Part shown: positions 25,879-34,375 of the stretch, piece after piece
Layout of the letters: each line of letters opens with the position of its first letter
How positions within the stretch are numbered: the stretch's first letter is position 1
Assembly (NCBI RefSeq): GCF_018704125.1
Contig: NZ_JAGTIS010000016.1
Coordinates: 34,657-98,656, forward strand
DNA from: Metapseudomonas boanensis
GTDB lineage: Bacteria; Pseudomonadota; Gammaproteobacteria; Pseudomonadales; Pseudomonadaceae
Direction: 5' to 3'
DNA length: 64,000 bases
The notes under the pieces: generated by a model
What the model was told of the DNA's origin: nothing
What the model saw: the letters and a program-made list of their open reading frames with translations, nothing else
The model's database searches: none
Translations under genes and position numbers: made by a program

Positions 25879-26928
25879 ATGCCCACGCTCTTCGACCCGA
25901 TCAAGATCGGCGACCTGGAACTCGCCAATCGCATCATCATGGCGCCGCTGACCCGCTGCCGCGCCGACGAAGGCCGCGTGCCCAACGCGCTGATGGCCGA
26001 GTACTACACCCAGCGCGCTTCGGCCGGCCTGATCATCAGTGAGGCCACTTCGGTGACCCCGCTCGGCGTCGGCTACCCGGACACCCCCGGCATCTGGTCC
26101 GCCGAACAGGTGAAAGGCTGGAGCAACATTACCAAGGCCGTGCATGCCAACGGCGGCAAGATCGTGTTGCAACTCTGGCACGTTGGCCGTATCTCCGACC
26201 CGAGCTATCTGGGCGGAGAAGCCCCGGTTGCACCCAGTGCCATCGCTGCCAAGGGCCATGTGAGCCTGCTGCGCCCGATGCGCGACTACCCCGTGCCCCG
26301 CGCCCTGGATACCGAGGAGATCGACGATGTCGTCGAGGCCTACCGCATCGGCGCCGAGAATGCCCTGGCGGCCGGTTTCGATGGTGTCGAGATCCACGCC
26401 GCCAATGGCTACCTGCTCGACCAGTTCCTGCAGGACAGCACTAACAAGCGTACCGATCAGTACGGCGGCTCCATCGAGAACCGTGCGCGCCTGCTGCTTG
26501 AAGTGACCGATGCGGCGATCCAGGTCTGGGGCGCCGGGCGCGTTGGCGTGCATCTGGCCCCGCGTGCGGACTCCCACGACATGGGCGATTCCGACCGTGC
26601 CGCCACCTTCGGTTATGTCGCCCGCGAGCTGGGCAAACGGGGCATCGCCTTCATCTGCGCCCGCGAGAAGGAAGGCGAGGACAGCCTGTCGCCGCAGCTC
26701 AAGGAAGCTTTCGGCGGCGTGTTCATCGCCAATGAGCGCTTCACCAAGGGCAGCGCTGAAGCCTGGCTGGAAAGCGGCAAGGCCGATGCGGTAGCCTTCG
26801 GCATACCCTTCATCGCCAACCCGGATCTGCCTGAGCGCCTTCGCCTGGATGCGCCGTTGAACGAGCCAAAGCCGGAAACCTTCTATGCCTCGGGCCCAGT
26901 GGGTTACATCGACTATCCGCGTCTGTAA
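25879..26928 (+). CDS. xenB: Old yellow enzyme family ene-reductase, xenobiotic reductase B
   Basis: 349 residues. An FMN-dependent NAD(P)H ene-reductase with a TIM barrel. Conserved pieces: MAPLTRCRADEG near residue 22, the QLWHVGRISDP segment, the substrate-binding HAANGYLLDQFL block (His and Asn ligands), and KRTDQYGGSIENRARLLLEV. XenB reduces nitro-esters, nitroaromatics and enones in Pseudomonas. It is the last gene of the pye operon. Confidence 0.92.
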   Translation: MPTLFDPIKIGDLELANRIIMAPLTRCRADEGRVPNALMAEYYTQRASAGLIISEATSVTPLGVGYPDTPGIWSAEQVKGWSNITKAVHANGGKIVLQLWHVGRISDPSYLGGEAPVAPSAIAAKGHVSLLRPMRDYPVPRALDTEEIDDVVEAYRIGAENALAAGFDGVEIHAANGYLLDQFLQDSTNKRTDQYGGSIENRARLLLEVTDAAIQVWGAGRVGVHLAPRADSHDMGDSDRAATFGYVARELGKRGIAFICAREKEGEDSLSPQLKEAFGGVFIANERFTKGSAEAWLESGKADAVAFGIPFIANPDLPERLRLDAPLNEPKPETFYASGPVGYIDYPRL

Positions 26929-26943
26929 TGACTCATGGCGGGA

Positions 26944-26969
26944 GGGTTGCGTCCTGTCGGGCGCAACCC
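26944..26969 (+). terminator. Candidate terminator after xenB
   Basis: GGGTTGCG pairs with CGCAACCC and the stem can extend through TCC/GGG to a TGTC loop. It lies 15 bases after the xenB stop. No T-run follows, so termination is not certain. Confidence 0.45.
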
Positions 26970-26990
26970 ACGGACGAGTCATGCCTGAAA

Positions 26991-27022
26991 GCTGCGGCCG
27001 GGACTTAAGTCCGGGCCGCAGC
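26991..27022. repeat. Near-perfect 32-base inverted repeat
   Basis: GCTGCGGCCGGGACTT facing AAGTCCGGGCCGCAGC, with a single mismatch per arm. It lies between xenB and the YceI gene and can form a strong hairpin. It may be a second terminator or a repeat element. Confidence 0.5.
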
Positions 27023-27214
27023 GCTCCTTGTGTCAGTTACTCGATCACGGCTCCCCGCAAGCATCGGGCGCCATCCTCTGGTAGTTTGGCTGCCATTGAT
27101 TGTCAGCCCGGCCGGATTCTTGCCGGGTCTGGCGGAACCTGGCTCCGGCATGTGTGACCAAAGGTGCCGGGCCGGAGTCTCTCCGCCGTCAGCGACATGC
27201 CAAAGGAAGCCTGC

Positions 27215-27799
27215 ATGCACAGATCGATACGCACCACATTCTTCGCGCTCCTGGGCGCCTTGGCCCTGCCGGCCCATGCGAGCTGGTACCTGGACAACGA
27301 GTCATCACGGATATCCTTCATTTCCACCAAGGCTGGCAACCTCTCCGAGGTTCATCGTTTTCTCACCCTGCACGGCAAGATCGCCGACAACGGCAAGGCC
27401 AACCTGCGTGTCGAACTGGAATCGGTCAGCACGGGCGTGCCCTTGCGTGATCAGCGTCTGCGAGAGCAATTCTTCGATATCGCCAAGTTTCCCAACGCCG
27501 AGATCAGCGCCCAGCTCGATCTTCGTCCGATCACCGACCTTGCCCCTGGGGCCCAGTTGGAGCTGAGCTTGCCGTTGACGGTGAAGCTCAAGGACAAATC
27601 GCAGGCATTCAACGCCGAGCTGCTGGCCACGCGCCTTGATGATCGGCGCTTCCAGGTCGTGACCCTGGCTCCGCTGGTGCTGCAAGTCGAGCGGTTCGGC
27701 CTGGCCGATGCCCTGGAGGGGCTGCGCAAGATTGCCGGCGTGCCGAGTATCAGCCTGTCGGTTCCTGTGGGTGCGGTGCTGATCTTCACGGCGCGCTGA
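27215..27799 (+). CDS. YceI family periplasmic protein
   Basis: 194 residues from the ATG at 27215 (AAGGA upstream). A signal peptide ends PAHAS, giving a mature protein that starts WYLDNESS. The lipocalin-like YceI beta-barrel is recognisable (RISFISTKAGNLSEVHRF, FFDIAKFPNAEISAQL). YceI proteins bind isoprenoid or fatty lipid ligands in the periplasm. The stop overlaps the next start by one base (TGATG), so it is translated together with the phospholipase-D-like enzyme. Confidence 0.88.
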   Translation: MHRSIRTTFFALLGALALPAHASWYLDNESSRISFISTKAGNLSEVHRFLTLHGKIADNGKANLRVELESVSTGVPLRDQRLREQFFDIAKFPNAEISAQLDLRPITDLAPGAQLELSLPLTVKLKDKSQAFNAELLATRLDDRRFQVVTLAPLVLQVERFGLADALEGLRKIAGVPSISLSVPVGAVLIFTAR

Positions 27800-28953
27800 T
27801 GGGGCAGATATTTCCCTGGAAGTCCGGCAACCGCTTCGAACTGCTGATCGACGGCCAGCAGTTCTTTCCGGTCATGCTCACCGCCATCGCCCGGGCCGAG
27901 CATCAGGTAGCCCTGGAGCTGTACCTGGTGGAGGATGGCCATTGTAGCAAGGCGCTGGTGGATGCCCTGTGCACGGCGGCCGTTCGCGGGGTGCGGGTGC
28001 GCTGTCTGTTCGATGGCTTCGGCAGCCTGCGCCTGGGGCCCGCCTTGCGTAATCGCCTGCTGGCGGCCGGGGTCTTGTTGCAGGTTTACAACCCGTTGCG
28101 CTGGCGCCGCGGCGTGCGCAACTTCCACCGTGATCACCGCAAAATACTGGTGGTGGATGACCGCGTCGCCTATGTCGGCGGCACCGGCTCGACCGATGAG
28201 TTCTGGAACCCGGTCAAGCAGACCAGCCTTTGGCACGAGGTGATGGTGGCGGTGGAAGGACCGTTGGTGGCGCACTGGCAACTGATCTTCGACTATCAAT
28301 GGCTGGCCAGCCTGGGCCGGCATCCCTGGAAGCCGGAAGAGGCACCAGGGCTGGCGCATCTGCCGCCATATCCACCGATGGGCGAGGGGTTGGGCCGCGT
28401 GGCTTATGCGAACGCCCGCCAACACCGGGACATCGTTCAATCGCTAGTCCGTAGCATACGCACCGCGCGGCAACGCGTTTGGCTGGCTACGCCTTATTTC
28501 CTGCCCAGCTGGAAGGTGCGTCGCGCCCTGATCAAGGCGGCTCGGCGTGGTATCGAGGTCCGGTTGCTGCTGACCGGTCGGCGTACCGATCATCCGCCGG
28601 TGCGCTTTGCCGGGCAGCGTTATTACCCCCGTCTGCTGCGTTCCGGTGTGCGGATATTCGAGTACCAACCGCGCTTCCTGCACCTGAAGATGGTGCTGGT
28701 CGATGAGTGGGTGAGCGTCGGCTCGTGCAACTTCGATCACTGGAACCTGCGCTTCAACCTGGAGGCCAATCTCGAGGCGCTGGATCCTACCCTGACGGCC
28801 GCCGCTGATGCCTGCATGCGCCAGGATTTCATCGACAGTCGCGAGATCAGCATTGATGACTGGCAGGCCCGGCCCTGGCACAAGCGGCTGCGTCAAAGGC
28901 TTTGGGGCTGGCTGGACCGACTGGTGGTCAACCTGCTGGACCGGCGCCGCTGA
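27799..28953 (+). CDS. Cardiolipin synthase-like phospholipase D family enzyme (ClsB type)
   Basis: 384 residues with two HKD motifs: HRDHRKILVVDD and HLKMVLVDE (HxKxxxxD), each followed by a Gly-Ser/Thr pair region (GGTGSTDEFW and GSCNFDHWNLRFNLE). This is the ClsB/YbhO-like arrangement. Such enzymes join phosphatidylglycerol or phosphatidylethanolamine into cardiolipin. No N-terminal transmembrane helix is seen, as in ClsB. One-base overlap with the YceI gene implies a joint lipid-related job. Other PLD-type activities cannot be ruled out. Confidence 0.83.
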   Translation: MGQIFPWKSGNRFELLIDGQQFFPVMLTAIARAEHQVALELYLVEDGHCSKALVDALCTAAVRGVRVRCLFDGFGSLRLGPALRNRLLAAGVLLQVYNPLRWRRGVRNFHRDHRKILVVDDRVAYVGGTGSTDEFWNPVKQTSLWHEVMVAVEGPLVAHWQLIFDYQWLASLGRHPWKPEEAPGLAHLPPYPPMGEGLGRVAYANARQHRDIVQSLVRSIRTARQRVWLATPYFLPSWKVRRALIKAARRGIEVRLLLTGRRTDHPPVRFAGQRYYPRLLRSGVRIFEYQPRFLHLKMVLVDEWVSVGSCNFDHWNLRFNLEANLEALDPTLTAAADACMRQDFIDSREISIDDWQARPWHKRLRQRLWGWLDRLVVNLLDRRR

Positions 28954-29255
28954 CCCGCACTTTCGACGGGCGGGCCGCCGAACGAGGGTGACGGGCCGCT
29001 GCAGTTGGTGGGCGAGGAGCTGGGGCGCAGTGAGGTCATGGCAACTCGCGAGGTGCAGCCCAGAGAGCGTTTCGCTGCCAGCGGCTAGCCCGTGCGTCCG
29101 CAGTGCCGCTTCAGGCGCCGTGTCAGCCGCGCGTTGGACAAGATCGGCATCTGGGATGTCCTTGTAGTAAGGGCCTATTACCCACTGCCGATCCGGCCTG
29201 CGGATAATTGGCTAACCTTTGAAGCCCCGGGGCTTCCACTTCTGGAGGATGCGAG
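28954..29255. other. Intergenic region, nothing identified
   Basis: About 300 bases between the cardiolipin-synthase-like gene and the DJ-1/PfpI gene. GC-rich, with short open frames but none with a ribosome site or family resemblance. The promoter for the PfpI gene should lie in the more AT-rich last 100 bases. Confidence 0.4.
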
Positions 29256-29837
29256 ATGGCCGCGAAAAAGATTCTGATGCTGGTCGGCGACTATGCCGAA
29301 GACTACGAGACCATGGTGCCGTTCCAGGCCCTGCTGATGGTCGGCCACACTGTGCATGCGGTGTGCCCGGACAAGGTGGCCGGGCAGAGCGTGCGCACCG
29401 CGATCCACGATTTCGAGGGTGACCAGACCTACAGCGAGAAGCCAGGCCACAACTTTGCCCTGAATTTCGACTTCGCCAAGGCCAAGGCCGACGATTACGA
29501 CGCGCTGCTGATACCCGGTGGCCGCGCCCCTGAATACCTGCGCCTGAACCCGAAGGTGCTGGAGCTTGTGAAGGCCTTCGACAAGGCCGGCAAACCCATC
29601 GCGGCCGTCTGCCACGGTGCCCAGTTGCTGGCGGCGGCGGGCGTGCTGGAGGGGCGCGAATGCAGCGCCTATCCGGCCTGCGCGCCGGAGGTTCGCCTGG
29701 CTGGCGGCAGCTATGTGGATATTCCGGTCGATGGCGCGCATGTGCAGGGCAATCTGGTTACTGCCCCCGCTTGGCCGGCGCATCCCGCCTGGTTGGCAGG
29801 GTTCCTCAAACTGCTCGGCACGCGGATCGAGCTGTAA
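29256..29837 (+). CDS. DJ-1/PfpI family protein
   Basis: 193 residues. A class I glutamine-amidotransferase-like fold with the nucleophile elbow [14 protein letters not shown] (Cys followed by His) and the early acidic residue in [15 protein letters not shown]-1/PfpI members include protein deglycases, glyoxalase III-type enzymes and stress chaperones; which applies here is unknown. TGGAGG lies seven bases before the ATG. It appears monocistronic. Confidence 0.88.
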   Translation: MAAKKILMLVGDYAEDYETMVPFQALLMVGHTVHAVCPDKVAGQSVRTAIHDFEGDQTYSEKPGHNFALNFDFAKAKADDYDALLIPGGRAPEYLRLNPKVLELVKAFDKAGKPIAAVCHGAQLLAAAGVLEGRECSAYPACAPEVRLAGGSYVDIPVDGAHVQGNLVTAPAWPAHPAWLAGFLKLLGTRIEL

Positions 29838-29953
29838 ACCCAGTGGGTGGACGCGGGCTCAGTCGAGCCTGCGATGCCACGTGTGCAGGTTTGGCTACGC
29901 CCGGGCGAGGCCCACCAGTCCCAGGCACCCGTTTCGAACCCAGGAGGCGCGCC

Positions 29954-30256
29954 ATGTGCGAGCTCTACGTCAAGGCCGATCCGATCCTCTACGAGTCTCG
30001 CTCGCGCTCACTGCGCATTCGCGGGGTGGTGACCACGCTGAGGCTGGAGAACCAGTTCTGGGACATCCTGCGCGAGATCGCCGAGGTCGATGGGATGACC
30101 ACCAATCAGCTGATCACCAAGCTCTACGACGAAGTGATGGACTACCGTGGCGAAGTGGTGAACTTCGCCTCGTTCCTGCGCGTCAGCTGCACCCGCTACC
30201 TGGCTCAGCGCCGCGCCACGCTGCATGAAGTGCCGAAGGCGCGGATGCAGGGCTAG
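29954..30256 (+). CDS. Ribbon-helix-helix domain protein
   Basis: 100 residues, starting at the ATG at 29954 after AGGAGGCGCGCC. The N-terminal strand and two helices (SLRIRGVVTTLRLENQFWDI, then EIAEVDGMTTNQLITKLYDE) form an RHH_4-type DNA-binding fold. The C-terminal extension FASFLRVSCTRYL is typical of this family. Probably a small transcription regulator; the target is unknown. It converges with the NTF2-like gene, with a 4-base gap. Confidence 0.82.
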   Translation: MCELYVKADPILYESRSRSLRIRGVVTTLRLENQFWDILREIAEVDGMTTNQLITKLYDEVMDYRGEVVNFASFLRVSCTRYLAQRRATLHEVPKARMQG

Positions 30257-30260
30257 CAGC

Positions 30261-30659
30261 TCAACAGACCTGCTCGATCCACTCGTTCAGGTTGTAGTAA
30301 TTGGTCACGCGGGCGATTCTGCCGCAATGGATGTGGAAGAACGCGCCTGCCGGCAGCACGTAGGTCTGCCCCTTGGCCGGCGGCAGACCCTCGTCATCGG
30401 CCAGGTACTGGCCATGCACCACGAACTCGGCGGCGGCGCGGCTGCCGTCGGCATTCTGCATGACCACGATGTCGGACAGGCGCTCCTTGTAGCAGCGGTT
30501 CATCTTGTCCATGAAGGCGGAAAACGCTGCCTTGCCCATCTGCCGCTCGCCCTGGTTGATGTCATGCACCACGTCTTCGCTGAGCAAAGCGAGGAAGGCC
30601 GGCATGTCGCCAGCGTTGAAAGCGTTGTAATAGGCTTGTACCAATTCGGTTGCGGTCAT
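30261..30659 (-). CDS. NTF2-like/SnoaL-type protein (ketosteroid isomerase-related)
   Basis: 132 residues, the size of one NTF2-like cone fold. It starts MTATELVQAYYNAFNAGDMP, then has FLALLSEDVVHDINQGE and the late strand AFFHIHCGRIARVTNYYNL. This family includes isomerases, cyclases and limonene-epoxide hydrolase-like enzymes; a catalytic role cannot be assigned. It lies divergent from the acetyltransferase gene. CAGGAAACGAACC precedes the ATG. Confidence 0.85.
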   Translation of the reverse strand: MTATELVQAYYNAFNAGDMPAFLALLSEDVVHDINQGERQMGKAAFSAFMDKMNRCYKERLSDIVVMQNADGSRAAAEFVVHGQYLADDEGLPPAKGQTYVLPAGAFFHIHCGRIARVTNYYNLNEWIEQVC

Positions 30660-30772
30660 GGTTCGTTTCCTGTCGCAAAGGGGGCAGTCGTCACCTGGCG
30701 GGCATGATAGGGTCTTGCCGCATTCCCGGCTTAGCCAGGGGCGTCATCCACATCAGCAAAACGACCGCGTCC

Positions 30773-31363
30773 ATGCATATCCGTCTTCTACATGGCCCGG
30801 CCATCGCGCCGCACACCGACAACCTCGCTCGCTTGCGCCTGACTGTATTCCGCGAGTTTCCCTACCTCTACGACGGCACGCTCGAATACGAAGCCGAGTA
30901 TCTGGCGACCTATGCCGAGTCGCCGGAGAGCCTGTTCGTCCTGGCGCTGGACGGTGAGCGAGTAGTGGGGGCATCCACCGGCTTGCCGCTGGCCGACGAA
31001 ACGGATGAGTTCCTGCGGCCGTTCCGCGAGCAAGGCTGGGACCCTTCGAGGATCTTCTACTTCGGCGAGTCGGTGCTGCTGCCCGAATACCGTGGAACCG
31101 GGCTGGGCGTGCGCTTCTTCGCCGAGCGCGAAGCCTATGCGAGGCGGCTAGGGCGTTTCGAACACTGCGCCTTCTGCGCGGTCGAGCGTCCGCTCGATCA
31201 TCCGCGCCGTCCGCTGGATTACCAGCCGCTCAATGAGTTTTGGCAGCGACGAGGCTATCGCCATTACCCGCAGCTCAGGACCGAATACCACTGGCGCGAC
31301 TTGGACGAAGCCCAGGAGTCCGCCAAACCCATGTCCTTCTGGCTCAAGGAACTTGCCCCATGA
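30773..31363 (+). CDS. GNAT-family acetyltransferase
   Basis: 196 residues from the ATG at 30773. The acetyl-CoA-binding core is visible as ESVLLPEYRGTGLGVRFFAE (the R-G-x-G-x-G segment). The C-terminus is Trp/Tyr rich (GYRHYPQLRTEYHWRDLDEA). Its stop overlaps the start of the nitrilase-like gene in ATGA, so the two are translationally coupled. The same two activities occur as one fused protein in some bacteria, which suggests they act on one small-molecule substrate. Confidence 0.87.
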   Translation: MHIRLLHGPAIAPHTDNLARLRLTVFREFPYLYDGTLEYEAEYLATYAESPESLFVLALDGERVVGASTGLPLADETDEFLRPFREQGWDPSRIFYFGESVLLPEYRGTGLGVRFFAEREAYARRLGRFEHCAFCAVERPLDHPRRPLDYQPLNEFWQRRGYRHYPQLRTEYHWRDLDEAQESAKPMSFWLKELAP

Positions 31364-32238
31364 TCAGGATCGCCGCTTGCCAGTACGCCATCGAGTTGCA
31401 CGAGACGTGGGAATCTTACGCGGCGCATCTACACGGACTATGTAGAGAAGCCGCTGAGGCGGGCGCGCAATTGCTGGTGCTGCCGGAGTACGCGGGCCTG
31501 GTGCTGACCGGGCAGCTGCCTCGCGAAGAGCGCAGCGATCTGCTGGCGTCCATTGCCGGTATCCAGCCACTGCTGGGCCGCTGGCTGGCATTGTGTGCCG
31601 ACATTGCCCGGCAGTTTGACCTGTATCTGCTTCCTGGCAGCCTGCCCGTGCGTGACGCTGATGGCCTTTACCGCAACCGCGCTTGGCTGTTCGGCCCGGA
31701 TGGCCTCTTGGGCAGCCAGGACAAGCTGATCATGACGCGCTTCGAGCGCGAGCAGTGGGACATCGCTGCTGGAGAAGGCCTGCGGGTCTTCGATACGCCC
31801 CTCGGGCGGTTGGGCATCCTGATCTGCTACGACAACGAATTCCCGCTGCTGGCGCGGACCCTGGCCGAGGCCGGGGCCGACCTGATCCTTGCGCCCAGTT
31901 GCACTGATACTGAGGCTGGCTACCACCGCGTCCGCATCGGCGCCCAGGCCCGTGCACTGGAGAACCAGATCGCGGTGCTGCAGGCGCCCACCGTCGGTCT
32001 AGCACCCTGGTCGCCGGCGCTGGACGAGAACATCGGCCGCGCCGGCCTCTACGTGCCGCCGGACTACGGCATGCCCAGTAACGGCGTGATTGCTGAAAGC
32101 CCCGAGCTTTGTCCCGAAACCAGTCGATGGCTGCTCTGTGACCTGGACCTGGCCGAAGTTCGCAGGGTACGTGTTGAGGGCCAGGTGTTCACCTGTCGCG
32201 ACTGGCCGGAGCAGTTCAGGCAGGCAAGGCTTCGGTAG
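31360..32238 (+). CDS. Carbon-nitrogen hydrolase (nitrilase superfamily)
   Basis: 292 residues, starting at the ATG of the ATGA overlap with the acetyltransferase stop. The catalytic triad is readable: Glu in LVLPEYAGLV, Lys in GSQDKLIMTRFE and Cys in ILICYDNEFP. This is the amidase branch (omega-amidase or N-carbamoyl hydrolase-like), not a nitrile hydrolase by necessity. Together with the GNAT partner it may acylate and hydrolyse an amide-type metabolite. A strong terminator follows at 32283. Confidence 0.88.
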   Translation: MIRIAACQYAIELHETWESYAAHLHGLCREAAEAGAQLLVLPEYAGLVLTGQLPREERSDLLASIAGIQPLLGRWLALCADIARQFDLYLLPGSLPVRDADGLYRNRAWLFGPDGLLGSQDKLIMTRFEREQWDIAAGEGLRVFDTPLGRLGILICYDNEFPLLARTLAEAGADLILAPSCTDTEAGYHRVRIGAQARALENQIAVLQAPTVGLAPWSPALDENIGRAGLYVPPDYGMPSNGVIAESPELCPETSRWLLCDLDLAEVRRVRVEGQVFTCRDWPEQFRQARLR

Positions 32239-32282
32239 GGGGACGTCGTTTTCCCCTTCAAGTCATGCCGTTTCGTCAAATA

Positions 32283-32310
32283 AAAACGCCCGGCCAATGC
32301 CGGGCGTTTT
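32283..32310. terminator. Bidirectional terminator between convergent genes
   Basis: A perfect 12-bp stem AAAACGCCCGGC/GCCGGGCGTTTT with a CAAT loop. T-runs occur in both directions. It serves the nitrilase-like gene on plus and the acyltransferase on minus. Confidence 0.88.
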
Positions 32311-32345
32311 CGTCTGGTTGCCGAGATGGCCACCTGGAACTTCGA

Positions 32346-34244
32346 TCAGAAGTCCTTGAAGGAGGGTGCAGCCATTTCGCCGTAGCGAGTCGAACCAATC
32401 TCGTTCAGGTGATGATTGTCAAAGTAGATGAGTACGCCCTCATCGAAAGGCGCGGCGGAGAACAGTTCACTTTCGGAGAGGTCCAGGAAGCGGGCTGACT
32501 TGTGTTGCGCGACGATCTGGGCGATTCGGCTGTTTGCCGTTTGCCATTCTTCGTTGCGCGTTCTTACTACTGGCAGACCGAGGCGTTCGAATCTGTTCAT
32601 GCGCTGCATATTGGTGTTGAACATGGGCAGTTGGGCCATGACCAGTACTTGCTGACTCCGCGCGTCAGTACTCGCCAGGAACTGATCAAAGGCTTGCAGG
32701 AACTTGTCGCTTTGCGCCTGGTATTGCCACATGGCGGCAATGACGATTTTGTCAGCCTTCTGGAGGAACGGGGCGGCTGCATCGATCTGCGATCTGCAAG
32801 GGGCTTGAGCCCATTCCGGAAGGCGTTCGATATCGAAACCGGGGATGGTAACGCAGCTGCTGCCAGTGATGACTCGGGCCGCCAAAAGGTTCGCTCTGCC
32901 GACGACGTCGAAGAAAACGTTCAATTGTGCTGCGTGGCTATCGCCGAGGACGAGGAGCGTATTCTGGCTATCGTGGTCCCCCCTGATGCAGTCGCCAATA
33001 ATTGTTCCGTGGCAGATCGTTCCACTTGGCGCGTAGCGAGTCTGTTCCAGGGGAAGGGGATCGATCACCGAGCGATTCAGCGTTTCAGACAGGGTCAGCA
33101 TCGGGACGGTGATCAGGCCGACTACAGCAATACGTTTGATGGTCGACCGACCTGTTCCTTGGGATCGGAAAGGGCACTCGATAAAGCGGTAAGACAAATA
33201 GGAAAGACCAAGGGTCAGCAGTGCGAATGACAACAGGTAGGCAAGTTGGAGTTCATATTGACCGGTGTAGTAACGCATTGCCGACAGAATCGGCCAGTGC
33301 CAGAGGTAAAGTGAGTAGGACAGGGCGCCAATCCAGACCATTGTGCCTGTGGATAAGACCGAACTGATGGCGCTGCGCCTTGCTGCAATCATGAGCATCA
33401 CGCCCAAGCAGGGCACCAAGGCGGTTACACCAGGAAACGCCAGGGACTCGTTGATCCAGCAGAAGCTTCCCATCACCAGGCCCAGTCCGATGCAGGCCAG
33501 GATATTGGCGAGCCGGGGAGACCAGTTATCGCCCGGCTTGAAGATGGCGAGGCATGAGCCGAGCAGGAATTCCGGGATACGTGCCACTAGGGAAAAGTAC
33601 ATTTCCTGCCGGTTGCCGGGATCATTCAGGCGATAGGTCACATAGGCTGTCAGGGCCATCGCCAGGCTGGGTAACAACAGTCGATGGAAGCGCGCAGGTA
33701 CCACGACCAACAGGAGGGGCAGGATCAGATAGAACTGCATTTCCACTGCCAGCGACCAGGTGTGGATCAGCGGAAGCTCATGCGCGGTGGGTGCAAAGTA
33801 GTTTCCAAAACCGGCGAAATATTGGTTGCTGTTGAAATAGGCGGCTGCTTTCAAGCTCTTTTCAAAGAACCTGAAGTCATCCGGAGTAAGCAGAACGGCC
33901 ATCACGCCTGAAACGATTGCAAGCAAAGCGACGTAAGCCGGCACGATCCGCTTGAGTCTGCTCAGGTAGAACTCACTGAACTTGAATCGCCCCGATTGTT
34001 GCTGGCGCGAGATGATGGATGTAATCAGAAAGCCTGATATCACCAGGAACACGTCGACACCAACGAATCCACCGGGCAGCCAGTTTTTGTTGGTGTGGAA
34101 GAGGATTACGGCCATTACGGCGATGGCTCGCAGCCCTTGGATATCGTCCCGCTGTAATAGCGCCGGTGCGTTCGCACTTTCCAGAGAACGAGAGAGCTGA
34201 TGCACTGTCGAGGGCTGGTCGATGTACTTGTTTGCGCTTGGCAT
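32346..34244 (-). CDS. Membrane O-acyltransferase with SGNH domain (OafA/YrhL type)
   Basis: 632 residues. The N-terminal part is a multi-spanning acyltransferase-3 domain (LRAIAVMAVILFHTNKNWLP and GFVGVDVFLVISGFLITSII). It is followed by about 220 residues of a periplasmic SGNH hydrolase-like domain with the block I motif LVLGDSHAAQLN and late DNHHLNEIGS carrying the His. This two-domain form O-acetylates lipopolysaccharide or other surface glycans. The ATG has a weak ribosome site. It stands alone, bounded by terminators, with somewhat lower GC than the neighbours by eye, so transfer is possible. Confidence 0.87.
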   Translation of the reverse strand: MPSANKYIDQPSTVHQLSRSLESANAPALLQRDDIQGLRAIAVMAVILFHTNKNWLPGGFVGVDVFLVISGFLITSIISRQQQSGRFKFSEFYLSRLKRIVPAYVALLAIVSGVMAVLLTPDDFRFFEKSLKAAAYFNSNQYFAGFGNYFAPTAHELPLIHTWSLAVEMQFYLILPLLLVVVPARFHRLLLPSLAMALTAYVTYRLNDPGNRQEMYFSLVARIPEFLLGSCLAIFKPGDNWSPRLANILACIGLGLVMGSFCWINESLAFPGVTALVPCLGVMLMIAARRSAISSVLSTGTMVWIGALSYSLYLWHWPILSAMRYYTGQYELQLAYLLSFALLTLGLSYLSYRFIECPFRSQGTGRSTIKRIAVVGLITVPMLTLSETLNRSVIDPLPLEQTRYAPSGTICHGTIIGDCIRGDHDSQNTLLVLGDSHAAQLNVFFDVVGRANLLAARVITGSSCVTIPGFDIERLPEWAQAPCRSQIDAAAPFLQKADKIVIAAMWQYQAQSDKFLQAFDQFLASTDARSQQVLVMAQLPMFNTNMQRMNRFERLGLPVVRTRNEEWQTANSRIAQIVAQHKSARFLDLSESELFSAAPFDEGVLIYFDNHHLNEIGSTRYGEMAAPSFKDF

Positions 34245-34324
34245 AGGCTAACTACGTCGGGTTAAGCAATTGATTTGCGACTTAACCATCGAGTCTGATG
34301 GATTGTCGATGTCTTCCGTCGCCA

Positions 34325-34362
34325 ACAAAAAAACGCCCAGCCAAAAGGCCGGGCGTTTTCTT
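34325..34362 (-). terminator. Terminator of the class I fumarase gene
   Basis: Stem of CGCCC-A-GCC against GGC-C-GGGCG (one mismatch) with an AAAA loop. On the minus strand it is followed by a run of seven T. It lies directly after the fumarase stop. Confidence 0.8.
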
Positions 34363-34375
34363 CAGCGGTTGAAGC

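Noticed and set aside
24685..26982. Long open frame of 765 codons on the minus strand
   Set aside because: It lies fully antisense to pyeM and xenB, which have clear family motifs and ribosome sites. The translated text is low-complexity (Gly/Gln/His/Asp rich), typical of an antisense shadow in GC-rich DNA.
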